Source: Bacteroidota bacterium (GTDB taxonomy: Bacteria > Bacteroidota > Bacteroidia > Bacteroidales > Prolixibacteraceae). Taken from it: a stretch of 11,237 nucleotides of DNA. The notes beneath the pieces are model-generated. The model had not been told where the DNA came from and did no database searches. It was given only the letters and a program-made list of their open reading frames with translations. The stretch covers positions 1 through 11,237 of the forward strand of contig JAUZOB010000085.1 of assembly GCA_030706665.1 (NCBI GenBank). Direction: 5' to 3'. The position numbers were made by a program, and so were the translations under genes. Of this stretch, positions 1 to 7,284 are shown piece after piece. Positions within the stretch are counted from its first letter, which is position 1. Every line of letters starts with the position of its first letter.

Positions 1-124
1 CCTCCCCATTTAGGTAATTCAAAAGAATAAGTTGAACACTTAAATGTCTATTGAAAGTTGTCGTTTAATATCAGATGGTTACAGTGATATCAATGGAAGA
101 AATATTAAAAAGATGAGAGAAATA

Positions 125-154
125 TTTGTTTTTCTTAAATCATACTTATATTTG
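125..154 (+). promoter_or_regulatory. Predicted Bacteroidota-type promoter of the gntR-like gene
   Basis: TTTG at 125-128 and TATATTTG at 147-154 fit the Bacteroidota -33 (TTTG) and -7 (TAnnTTTG) elements exactly, with an 18-base spacer. The predicted transcription start is near 160, so the mRNA leader would be only about 15 bases. The start point would fall inside the palindrome at 156-167, a natural position for a repressor. The 124 bases upstream show no convincing gene. The promoter assignment is inferred from motif match alone. Confidence 0.6.
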
Positions 155-155
155 C

Positions 156-167
156 ATGTTCGAACAT
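156..167. promoter_or_regulatory. Palindromic operator, copy 1 (ATGTTCGAACAT)
   Basis: This is a perfect 12-base palindrome between the predicted -7 element and the start codon of the GntR-family gene. An identical copy lies at 947-958 before the next gene. The core fits the general GntR-family operator pattern (GT and AC arms around a short centre). Its position over the predicted transcription start suggests that the regulator represses its own gene. The symmetry and the repeat are seen directly; binding by the neighbouring regulator is inferred. Confidence 0.75.
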
Positions 168-174
168 TCTTACA

Positions 175-903
175 ATGGAGTTAAAGATAGATCATAAAAG
201 CCCGGTTCCGTTACACGCACAAATTGAAGACTTGTTGCGTAAGATGATCGAATTGCCAGAATACCGAAATGGAGGCTTCTTGCCTAAAGAAGTAGAGCTG
301 GCAAAGAAATTAGGCATTTCTCGAAATACCTTGCGTCAGGCAACCAATAAATTGGAATACGAAGGACTATTAACCAGGAAAAAAGGGGTGGGGACTCGTG
401 TCGCAGAGAAGACTGTTACCACGCGTTTGGATAGCTGGCATAGTTTTACACAGGAAATGAATGCGCAGGGGGTAGCTTTCGTTAACTATGAAATTAAAGT
501 AGAGTGGGTGAGGATAGATAAAAAAATAGCAAGTTTCATGGATATTCCTGTCGACAGTAAGATTCTTCGCCTGGCTCGTCTTCGGGGAGACGCTGAGTGT
601 CCCTTTGTTTATTTTGAAAGTTATTTTCATCCAAGGGTTGGTCTTACCGGGAATGAAGATTTCGCAGAACCTCTTTATCAAATTTTGGAAGATAAATATT
701 CAACGGTCGTCTCTCTTTCCAAAGAAAGAATACAGGCTCAAAAGGCAAGCTCTGCAATTGCGCAGAAGCTAAGAATTTCCAAGGGCGATGCTGTTCTTAT
801 TCGTGAACGCTTTGTTCTTGACCCGGGCAATCGACCTGTCGAATACAACATAGGATTTTACAGAGCTGACAAATTCACTTATTCCATAGATATTAGCATT
901 TAA
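175..903 (+). CDS. GntR/HutC-family transcriptional regulator with UTRA domain
   Basis: This 242-residue protein has the two-domain layout of HutC-subfamily regulators. Residues about 5-78 form the winged helix DNA-binding domain, with the helix-turn-helix at about 41-66 (ELAKKLGISRNTLRQ) and the wing at 68-76 (RKKGVGTRV). Residues about 85-237 match a UTRA ligand-binding domain, ending in the usual strand pattern (RPVEYNIGFYR at 220-230). UTRA domains commonly bind sugar phosphates or other small metabolites. The genes downstream point to mannose-6-phosphate or a related sugar phosphate as ligand, but nothing in the sequence proves it. The ATG at 175 starts exactly at the beginning of the winged helix domain and has no Shine-Dalgarno site. 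The gene lies 55 bases before the kinase start, and the same palindrome precedes both genes, so autoregulation plus operon repression is likely. Confidence 0.93.
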   Translation: MELKIDHKSPVPLHAQIEDLLRKMIELPEYRNGGFLPKEVELAKKLGISRNTLRQATNKLEYEGLLTRKKGVGTRVAEKTVTTRLDSWHSFTQEMNAQGVAFVNYEIKVEWVRIDKKIASFMDIPVDSKILRLARLRGDAECPFVYFESYFHPRVGLTGNEDFAEPLYQILEDKYSTVVSLSKERIQAQKASSAIAQKLRISKGDAVLIRERFVLDPGNRPVEYNIGFYRADKFTYSIDISI

Positions 904-904
904 T

Positions 905-932
905 TTTGAATGGTTTTCAAAAAATAGATTTT
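905..932 (+). promoter_or_regulatory. Possible promoter of the kinase-isomerase-mannosidase operon
   Basis: TTTG at 905-908 and TAGATTTT at 925-932 (7 of 8 positions of TAnnTTTG counting the free ones) are separated by 16 bases, giving a degenerate Bacteroidota promoter in the 55-base gap. Transcription would begin near 938-940, so the palindrome at 947-958 would lie just downstream as a block. The match is weak, and read-through from the regulator's own promoter is equally possible. Confidence 0.35.
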
Positions 933-946
933 TTATATCCTTTAAA

Positions 947-958
947 ATGTTCGAACAT
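947..958. promoter_or_regulatory. Palindromic operator, copy 2 (ATGTTCGAACAT)
   Basis: This copy is identical to the palindrome at 156-167 and ends one base before the ATG at 959. Bound repressor would cover the end of the leader and reach the start codon of the kinase gene. It begins with ATG, so reading from 947 would add four residues (MFEH) to the kinase. That in-frame ATG is better explained as part of the operator. The identity of the two sites is seen; the regulatory role is inferred. Confidence 0.75.
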
Positions 959-1876
959 ATGAACAAACAAATATCCATAGGAGTAGATATTGGCGGGAGC
1001 CATATCAGCGCAGCTGCAGTTGATTTAGAATCAGGTTGTATGATTGATCATACATATACTCAACTTAGCGTTGATAATCAGGCATTTGCTTCCGTAATTA
1101 TGAATCATTGGGCTGATTGTCTGCGTGAGGTTATGGAAAAGGCAGAAATAGAATTTCCGATAGGGATAGGCTTCGCAATGCCTGGCCCGTTTGATTATGT
1201 CAATGGAATAAGTCTGATAGAAGGAGTCTGCAAATACGATAATTTGTATGGTTTAAATGTAAAACAAGCTATTGTTACGGCTCTCAATCTTAAGAATGAA
1301 GTTCCGGTCCGATTTATAAATGATGCATCTGCGTTTGCCATTGGCGAAGCATGGTCAGGAGCTGCAAAAAACACGTACCGTTCAATTGCGATTACTCTTG
1401 GTACCGGTTTCGGATCCGCATTTATGATTGACGGAGTTCCACAATCACATGGAGATAATATTCCGAAAAACGGATGGGTATACTGTTTGCCTTTTGGAGA
1501 TTCCATTGCTGATGATTCTTTCTCAACCCGATGGTTTATAAAGCGGTTTAAAAAAATTACCGGAGAACAAGTTGCCGGAGTATGGGAGATCGCCGAACGT
1601 GCTCGTAAGAATAAGAATGATCGCTCAATCTTTACTGAATTTGGAATGAACCTGGCAGTCTTCCTGACTCCTCTTTTGAAAAAGTTTAATGCGGAGGTAT
1701 TGGTGATCGGGGGGAATATTCCGGGGGCTTATGATCTCTTTGGTCCCGCTCTCGTAAATCAATTAAAAAAGGAAAATATTGAAACTCAAATTTGTATTTC
1801 CGAGTTAAAAGATAATGCAGCTATCTTAGGGAGTGCTCGCTTAGCTGATTCATTATTCTGGGAAAAACTTAAATGA
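959..1876 (+). CDS. ROK-family sugar kinase (probable mannose or related hexose kinase)
   Basis: The product is a 305-residue cytosolic protein of the ROK/actin-like ATPase fold that probably phosphorylates a hexose with ATP. Seen in it: the phosphate-1 loop DIGGSH at 10-15, the PGP turn at 75-77, the probable catalytic base Asp122 in FINDASAFAIGEAW (119-132), the phosphate-2 loop LGTGFGSA at 147-154, and the adenosine-site glycines GGN at 251-253. The family's usual zinc motif (CxCGxxGC) and the preceding ExGH sugar-binding motif are absent: the matching stretch at about 169-192 reads NIPKNGWV then CLPFGD. The substrate may therefore differ from glucose, and mannose is favoured because an isomerase and a mannosidase follow. 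ATG 959 is chosen over 947 because ROK proteins begin a few residues before the DIGG loop and the bases 947-958 are the operator. The gene is 60 bases from the isomerase, probably in one operon. Confidence 0.85.
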   Translation: MNKQISIGVDIGGSHISAAAVDLESGCMIDHTYTQLSVDNQAFASVIMNHWADCLREVMEKAEIEFPIGIGFAMPGPFDYVNGISLIEGVCKYDNLYGLNVKQAIVTALNLKNEVPVRFINDASAFAIGEAWSGAAKNTYRSIAITLGTGFGSAFMIDGVPQSHGDNIPKNGWVYCLPFGDSIADDSFSTRWFIKRFKKITGEQVAGVWEIAERARKNKNDRSIFTEFGMNLAVFLTPLLKKFNAEVLVIGGNIPGAYDLFGPALVNQLKKENIETQICISELKDNAAILGSARLADSLFWEKLK

Positions 1877-1936
1877 GAATGGACATAATTGGCAGAAATC
1901 GAAAGTGATAAATTAATATAAACAAAGAATAAAGTG

Positions 1937-3706
1937 ATGTTTGGTGAGAACTGGAGAAATACGAAGCAATTTTTGATGCCGACCCATAAAGAATCGGGAG
2001 AGAAGGGGATGTATAATATCTATCCTACCTTTAAGATGGATGACCATAAGATTTTTGAAGGATTTGATACTCTTGCAGAAACGTTAGACGGGAATCTGTT
2101 GGTTCAAATTGATGGATATGTGGGGGGGTTCTATGATTATTTTAGAGAACAACTTGATATTGCGTTGCGGAAGAGAGGAGTCAAAGCATTGTGGTGGGAA
2201 GTCTCTGCAGCTTTAAAATCACCAGATGCGATTGATGAACTTATTCAACCTTTTCTTGGGGGGGATGATCCGATATTTGGGAAACGGGCATCAATTGTTT
2301 TGAGTGACTTTTTTGATAAGGAAAAGTTGTCAAAGATTATTCCAGATAAAGAAGCTCCAATGAATATACTGATCGGTCCCGGAGCATCCTTAGCCGGATG
2401 GGGTGGACTTTCGGTTTACATCGATCTTCCCAAAAATGAATTGCAATTCAGGGCAAGAGCTAAATGTGTCGTAAATCTGGGTGCTTCGATCCCTGAAGAC
2501 AGCAAACCGATGTATAAAAGGTTTTATTTTGTCGATTGGGTTTTACTCAACAATCATAAGCAAAATGTTCTTCCCGATATAGATATACTGATTGACGGGC
2601 AGCGACCTGAAAATCCTACATGGATTGGAGGAAATGATTTTAGACAGGCTTTACATTTTATGGCCAATAATGTCTTAAGAGTACGACCATGGTTTGAGCC
2701 GGGAGCATGGGGCGGAACATGGGTAAAAGATCATATTGAGGGATTGAATAAAGACGTGCCCAATTATGCGTGGTCTTTTGAGTTAATAGTCCCGGAGAAT
2801 GGAATAATCCTTGAAAGTTCTGGAATAATGCTGGAAGCATCTTTTGATTGTATCATGTTTCAGGAAGCAAAATCCATTCTGGGAGATCATTTCGAACAAT
2901 ATGGTGTCGAATTCCCAATACGGTTCGACTTTCTTGATACCTTCGACGGAGGCAATCTTTCTGTTCAGTGCCATCCTCAATTAGAGTACATACAGAAACA
3001 TTTCGGAGAAAATATTACCCAGGAAGAAACTTATTATATCCTCGATACAAAAGATAATGCCCAGGTATATCTGGGTTTTCAGGAGGGAATCAATCCTCAG
3101 GAATTCGAAAAAGCTCTTCAGGTAAGTTTTACTGATAAAACACCCGTTGAGATTACCCGATTCGTTCAGTCTCATACCGCTGCAAAACATGATCTTTTTT
3201 TGATTCCTCCCGGAACAATTCACGGATCAGGTGCGAATAATCTTGTACTTGAGATCAGTACCACACCCTATATTTTTACATTTAAGATGTACGACTGGCT
3301 CCGGGTAGATTTAGACGGGAAACCACGTCCGCTTAATATCGAAAGGGGAATGGAAAATTTAATATTTGAACGGCAAGGAGCGAAGGCGAAAGATGAATTA
3401 ATCGCAAAATCCGTACTACTTGATTCCGGCGCGGATTGGAAATTATTTCATATTCAAACACATCCGGCGCATTCATATGATGTGCATCGTTATCATTTTG
3501 CAACGCAAGTAAACGTGAATACTGAAAATCGTTGTAATGTATTAAGCCTTGTTGAAGGAGAAAGTATAATCGTAGAAACAAAGAGCGGATATCGTCAACG
3601 ATTTAATTATGCTGAAACATTTGTAGTTCCTGCTGCTGCGGGTAGCTATAAACTAATCAATGAATCAGCTGAGCCTGTTAAAGTTGTAAAAGCTTTTTTG
3701 AAATAA
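1937..3706 (+). CDS. Class I mannose-6-phosphate isomerase with N-terminal kinase-like domain
   Basis: The 589-residue protein is much longer than a usual type I phosphomannose isomerase (about 320-400). Residues from about 245 to the end are the isomerase: WGG at 258-260, LSVQCHPQ at 341-348 supplying zinc ligands Gln344 and His346, Glu364 in QEETYYILD, PPGTIHGSG with His429, and MYDWLR ending in the catalytic Arg456. It should interconvert mannose-6-phosphate and fructose-6-phosphate in the cytosol. Residues about 35-240 look like a uridine-kinase-type P-loop fold in their order of elements (LLVQIDGYVGGF at 54-65, then a strand with YIDLPKNE and RARA at 161-175, then YKRFYFVDW at 193-201). 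However, the first loop has no GKS/GKT, so ATP use there is doubtful. A GTG at 1934 would add one residue, but the ATG at 1937 is preferred. The gene lies between the sugar kinase and GH38, matching a mannose-catabolic role. Confidence 0.88.
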   Translation: MFGENWRNTKQFLMPTHKESGEKGMYNIYPTFKMDDHKIFEGFDTLAETLDGNLLVQIDGYVGGFYDYFREQLDIALRKRGVKALWWEVSAALKSPDAIDELIQPFLGGDDPIFGKRASIVLSDFFDKEKLSKIIPDKEAPMNILIGPGASLAGWGGLSVYIDLPKNELQFRARAKCVVNLGASIPEDSKPMYKRFYFVDWVLLNNHKQNVLPDIDILIDGQRPENPTWIGGNDFRQALHFMANNVLRVRPWFEPGAWGGTWVKDHIEGLNKDVPNYAWSFELIVPENGIILESSGIMLEASFDCIMFQEAKSILGDHFEQYGVEFPIRFDFLDTFDGGNLSVQCHPQLEYIQKHFGENITQEETYYILDTKDNAQVYLGFQEGINPQEFEKALQVSFTDKTPVEITRFVQSHTAAKHDLFLIPPGTIHGSGANNLVLEISTTPYIFTFKMYDWLRVDLDGKPRPLNIERGMENLIFERQGAKAKDELIAKSVLLDSGADWKLFHIQTHPAHSYDVHRYHFATQVNVNTENRCNVLSLVEGESIIVETKSGYRQRFNYAETFVVPAAAGSYKLINESAEPVKVVKAFLK

Positions 3707-3722
3707 TAAAATAGATCCTATT

Positions 3723-3740
3723 AAACCAAATCAAACCAAA
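3723..3740 (+). repeat. Tandem AAACCAAA leader before the mannosidase start
   Basis: AAACCAAA occurs at 3723-3730 and again at 3733-3740, a 10-base tandem repeat ending one base before the ATG at 3742. AAACCAAATC appears once more at 7087-7096, just after the mannosidase stop. There is no Shine-Dalgarno site here. A-rich, unstructured leaders of this type are typical of translation starts in Bacteroidota, so this is most simply a ribosome-entry stretch. Confidence 0.45.
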
Positions 3741-3741
3741 G

Positions 3742-6700
3742 ATGAAGAAAATTGTATTACAACCGATTCGATTTCTTTTATTCTCATTCCTGATGTGTTT
3801 GCCTTTTATAGGTCAGACCTCCCGGATAATGAACGAGAAGAAGATTCCTGCTGCTCAGAAGCAGGATATTGTTAATGGTTATGGGAAAGATCTGCATGGT
3901 GAGATTATTGATTATCATTCTTGTCATCCGGAAGCAAACTCTGCATTGTTGATTCGTTGTCAGAATAATACGGATTATATAGAATGGGAAACAGAGGCGG
4001 CCCAAAAAACGAATGATCCTTTTGTGACTTTCGCATGGATTGCAGGGTATGCTTCTGGAACATCCAGTCGCGACCATCAATATCAACTTTTTGTGAATGA
4101 TAAACCTTATTTTATCATTCAAACCAGTAAAGGAGCTTCCGGTGCAGATTGGAAAGTTTCCGGTCCATCTGATTCTGAATTGAATTTCAAATATGCCAAA
4201 GCTGACGGGATAAATGACCTTTATGGATATCTCTTTTTGAAGGTCCGCAAAAGTGAGTTGAATTCTGAAGGTAAACTTCGGCTGAAAGTCACAGGCGATG
4301 CAACCAATAGCAGCGATTGGTATATGACTTTCAGATATGGTTACAGTAATAAGGTAACAATTACCCAGGAAGAGGTCGTGCTTAAAGGAGAAAACGGCCG
4401 GCAATTGCAACGGGTAAAAGTTGGAATCGATCATTTCAGTACTCCTTCCGATTATAAAATGACCTGCGAGGGAAAAGTCGTTGCTCAGGGAAAATTGAAT
4501 TTCGGTATTAATTACGCCTATCTAACGTTTGATCGCGTAACGTCGGATGTGCAGAAAAAAATAGAATTAACGGTTAATAATCAGAAAAAGGCTTATGACT
4601 TCACTCTGTCTCCGGTTCGTGATTATACCGTTTACCTGTTGTCTCATTCACATGTAGATATCGGTTATACCGAACTGCAATCAAAAGTAATGGAACTCCA
4701 GTGCAAGAATATAGATAATGCAATTGATCTGGCTGAAAAAACGGCCGACTATCCTGAAGATGCCCGGTTTAAATGGAATTGCGAAGTGCTTTGGCCTCTT
4801 GAGGGATATCTGAAGAATGCAACTCCTGAAAAACGTAAGCATTTCTTTGATGCTGTTCGTCGCGGACAGGTTGGAATTGATGGTCTATATAGTAATGAAC
4901 TTCTCGGATTATGCAGGCCGGAAGAACTTTATCATGCATTTGATTTTTCAAATCAGTTGCAAAAAGAAGATGGAATAAAAATTGAGAGTTCGATGATTTC
5001 CGATGTACCCGGATACTCATGGGGAATTGTTCCTGCAATGGCATTCAACGGGATTAAATATTTCTCCATCGGCCCAAATCCATTTGATCGAATCGGACAT
5101 ACCATCTCGACATGGGGTGACAAGCCCTTTTATTGGAAATCTCCTTCGGGGAAAGATAAAGTATTAGTCTGGATAACCTCACTTGGATATGCTACATTCC
5201 ATGGAGGTAGTCTGCCTCGTACAGAAGCTGCTCCCTTACTGTCATTACTGAAAAAACTGAATCAAACGAATTATCCCTATGATATGGTGATGGTCCGTTA
5301 TACCATTGGGGGCGACAATGGATACCCCGATATAGAATTGCCTGATTATGTGAAAACCTGGAATGAAAAATATATTTCTCCCAAACTCAAAATTTCACTG
5401 ACAGTTCCCATGTTTAAAGATTTTGAATCTAAGTATGGAACTCAACTTCCAACTTATTCAGGCGACTTTACTCCCTATTGGGAAGACGGTGCGGGATCTT
5501 CGGCACTTGAAACAGCAATGAATCGTCAATCCGCAGAGCGTATCTCGCAAGCTGAGGTTTTATGGTCTTTAACGAATCCTTCAAAATTCCCGTTTAATCA
5601 ATTCTATGATGCATGGAATAATGTTTTGTTGTATTCGGAACATACATGGGGCGCTCATAATAGTATATCAGAACCCGAAAGTCCTTTTGTGAAAGGACAA
5701 TGGGCCGTAAAACAGCTTTTTGCATTAAAAGCCGATTCTATATCAAAGGCACTTCTCAATGAGGTTAAAACCGCATTGACAGATCCCAATGCAAGACAGA
5801 ACGGAGTAAATGTACTTAATGCTTCATCCTGGAATCGAAACGATTTGGTTACTTTGCCAACGGGGTTGATTCCGGGAAAGGGAATAATGTCTTTGTCTGA
5901 TGAGGATGGAAATCTGTGTCCTTTACAGAAACTTACAAATGGCGAATATGTTTTTAAGTCGACAGTTGTGCCTGCAATGGGGAATATCTTTTATAAGTTC
6001 TCAAGATCAGAATCTCAGACAAAATTGCAAATGTCGGTAACTGAAAATACTCTTGAAAATGATTTTTATAAAGTAGTACTTGATCCGATGACCGGGAATA
6101 TCAGTCAATTAATTCGTAAGAGCGATAATCAAAATCTGGCTGAGACAGAAGGGTTGAATGCTTATGTATATACCGGATCCGATGCATCAAATCCTCGCAC
6201 TAATCCTAAACCTGTGATCCGAAAAGGAGAAGAAGGACCGGTGGTTTGTTCATTAGTAGTGGAATCGGATGCTCCCGGATGTAAAAAACTGACTCGGGAA
6301 GTACGTTTGATTGCAGGGACTGATCGTATTGACATTATTAATACCGTGGATAAAGAAAAAGTCCTGGATAAAGAGAATGTTCGTTTTGCTTTCCCATTCA
6401 ATATTTCCAACCCGGAGACTCGCATGGATATGGCATGGGCTGTTGTCCGTCCCGAAAAAGATCAATTGGCAGGTGCCAATAAAAACTACTATACTATCCA
6501 GCGGTGGGTCGATGTAAGTAATGATAAGAATGGCGTAACCCTGGCTTCACCCGATGCTCCGTTGCTAGAAGTAGGAGGAATGTTAGGTGAAGATTGGAAG
6601 AAAGGCCCGGGGCAAAGTTGGGCAACTCATGCTTCTTCGTCTTCGCGCTTATATTCATGGGTAATGAATAACTCTTGGCACACCAATTATAAAGCATATC

Positions 6701-7074
6701 AGGAAGGTCCTGTTGTCTTTAATTATTCTATTTGGGGCCATGCAGATTTTGATGCTGCAATAGCAAACCGATTCGGAACTTCAATCAGTCAGCCTCTTAT
6801 TTCTATCCCTGCAGGCAAAAGTATTAATCCTGTTTTTGTGTTAGATGATGAGACTCCGATTGTTATAACTTCTATTCGTCCTTCTGAAGATGGAAAGGGA
6901 TTAATTGCACGATTGTATAATCCGACACCTGTTAAGGCAAAAACAATAATTCATTCAAGACTTTCAAAGCCAGTCAGTGTGTATGCGATTAATGATGCAA
7001 AAGATCAGGGGATCGAAATCGTACCTGAAATAAAGCTGGAAGGGTATGGAATTCGTACAATTCGAGTTGAATAA
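3742..7074 (+). CDS. Secreted GH38 alpha-mannosidase
   Basis: The 1110-residue protein starts with a signal peptide (Lys2, Lys3 and Arg10, then a hydrophobic run at about 11-24). The Cys in FLMCLP lacks a small residue before it, so a lipoprotein is unlikely and the enzyme is probably periplasmic. Residues about 30-285 form a beta-rich N-terminal extension. The GH38 catalytic domain begins at about 294: HSHVDIGYT (302-310) gives zinc ligands His304 and Asp306, SDVPGYSWG (420-428) contains the probable nucleophile Asp421, and SEHTWGAHN (632-640) supplies the remaining zinc His, 634 or 639. GGDNGYPD at 523-530 lies in the same domain. A helical middle segment and a long beta-sandwich C-terminal half follow. 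GH38 enzymes are retaining, metal-dependent alpha-mannosidases, and exact linkage preference cannot be read here. It is the last gene of the operon, 35 bases after the isomerase, and would supply mannose to it. Confidence 0.92.
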   Translation: MKKIVLQPIRFLLFSFLMCLPFIGQTSRIMNEKKIPAAQKQDIVNGYGKDLHGEIIDYHSCHPEANSALLIRCQNNTDYIEWETEAAQKTNDPFVTFAWIAGYASGTSSRDHQYQLFVNDKPYFIIQTSKGASGADWKVSGPSDSELNFKYAKADGINDLYGYLFLKVRKSELNSEGKLRLKVTGDATNSSDWYMTFRYGYSNKVTITQEEVVLKGENGRQLQRVKVGIDHFSTPSDYKMTCEGKVVAQGKLNFGINYAYLTFDRVTSDVQKKIELTVNNQKKAYDFTLSPVRDYTVYLLSHSHVDIGYTELQSKVMELQCKNIDNAIDLAEKTADYPEDARFKWNCEVLWPLEGYLKNATPEKRKHFFDAVRRGQVGIDGLYSNELLGLCRPEELYHAFDFSNQLQKEDGIKIESSMISDVPGYSWGIVPAMAFNGIKYFSIGPNPFDRIGHTISTWGDKPFYWKSPSGKDKVLVWITSLGYATFHGGSLPRTEAAPLLSLLKKLNQTNYPYDMVMVRYTIGGDNGYPDIELPDYVKTWNEKYISPKLKISLTVPMFKDFESKYGTQLPTYSGDFTPYWEDGAGSSALETAMNRQSAERISQAEVLWSLTNPSKFPFNQFYDAWNNVLLYSEHTWGAHNSISEPESPFVKGQWAVKQLFALKADSISKALLNEVKTALTDPNARQNGVNVLNASSWNRNDLVTLPTGLIPGKGIMSLSDEDGNLCPLQKLTNGEYVFKSTVVPAMGNIFYKFSRSESQTKLQMSVTENTLENDFYKVVLDPMTGNISQLIRKSDNQNLAETEGLNAYVYTGSDASNPRTNPKPVIRKGEEGPVVCSLVVESDAPGCKKLTREVRLIAGTDRIDIINTVDKEKVLDKENVRFAFPFNISNPETRMDMAWAVVRPEKDQLAGANKNYYTIQRWVDVSNDKNGVTLASPDAPLLEVGGMLGEDWKKGPGQSWATHASSSSRLYSWVMNNSWHTNYKAYQEGPVVFNYSIWGHADFDAAIANRFGTSISQPLISIPAGKSINPVFVLDDETPIVITSIRPSEDGKGLIARLYNPTPVKAKTIIHSRLSKPVSVYAINDAKDQGIEIVPEIKLEGYGIRTIRVE

Positions 7075-7136
7075 GATTTCAAATACAAACCAAATCATAC
7101 TCAACTAATCTTAAGTAAAGACAGATAGATTGCAGC

Positions 7137-7176
7137 AGAGATTAATCCACCTATAATCTCTCTCAATTTATCTTTT
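7137..7176 (+). terminator. Possible terminator of the mannosidase operon
   Basis: AGAGATTA (7137-7144) and TAATCTCT (7154-7161) form a perfect 8-base-pair stem with a 9-base loop, followed by the T-containing stretch CTCAATTTATCTTTT. It sits 62 bases after the GH38 stop. The stem is AT-rich and the T run is broken, so it would be a weak terminator or only an mRNA 3'-end stem. Confidence 0.45.
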
Positions 7177-7236
7177 CAGAAAGCGATAGTTTTGTGTTGA
7201 TGCAGAATTATCAGATCGAATGACTTTCAGATTTCA

Positions 7237-7284
7237 AGCCCGGAGGATCAATCAAATGAAACCTTCGGGCTGATTTCTTTTAAA
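7237..7284. terminator. GC-rich terminator hairpin between converging genes
   Basis: AGCCCGGAGG (7237-7246) pairs with CCTTCGGGCT (7262-7271) over 10 pairs including one G-U, with a 15-base loop. On the + strand the tail GATTTCTTTT follows, which suits rho-independent termination of transcripts coming from GH38. On the other strand the hairpin lies about 8 bases beyond the rlmN stop codon and is followed by TGAAATCTGAAAG, a poorer tail. It may serve both converging transcripts. Confidence 0.65.

Noticed and set aside
1..30. Ten in-frame codons ending in TAA at the left edge, possibly the tail of an upstream gene
   Set aside because: Too short to support a coding call; any frame could show this by chance.
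44..184. A 46-codon + strand frame (start MSIESC) ahead of the regulator gene
   Set aside because: It runs through the predicted promoter and operator and overlaps the regulator start; it has no ribosome site and no recognisable similarity.
3730..3820. Lipoprotein signal in GH38 (FLMCLP) and likewise in the hydrolase at 9529 (FMLMCF)
   Set aside because: Both have Met before Cys, not the Gly, Ala or Ser of a lipobox; a standard signal peptide fits better.
3784..4434. A 216-codon antisense frame inside the GH38 gene
   Set aside because: It lies wholly opposite a confidently identified gene, has a composition typical of antisense translation and no family motif.
7087..7096. Third AAACCAAATC after the GH38 stop, as a possible repeat family or lost gene start
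   Set aside because: A-rich 10-mers recur easily in AT-rich intergenic DNA and no start codon or coding frame follows.
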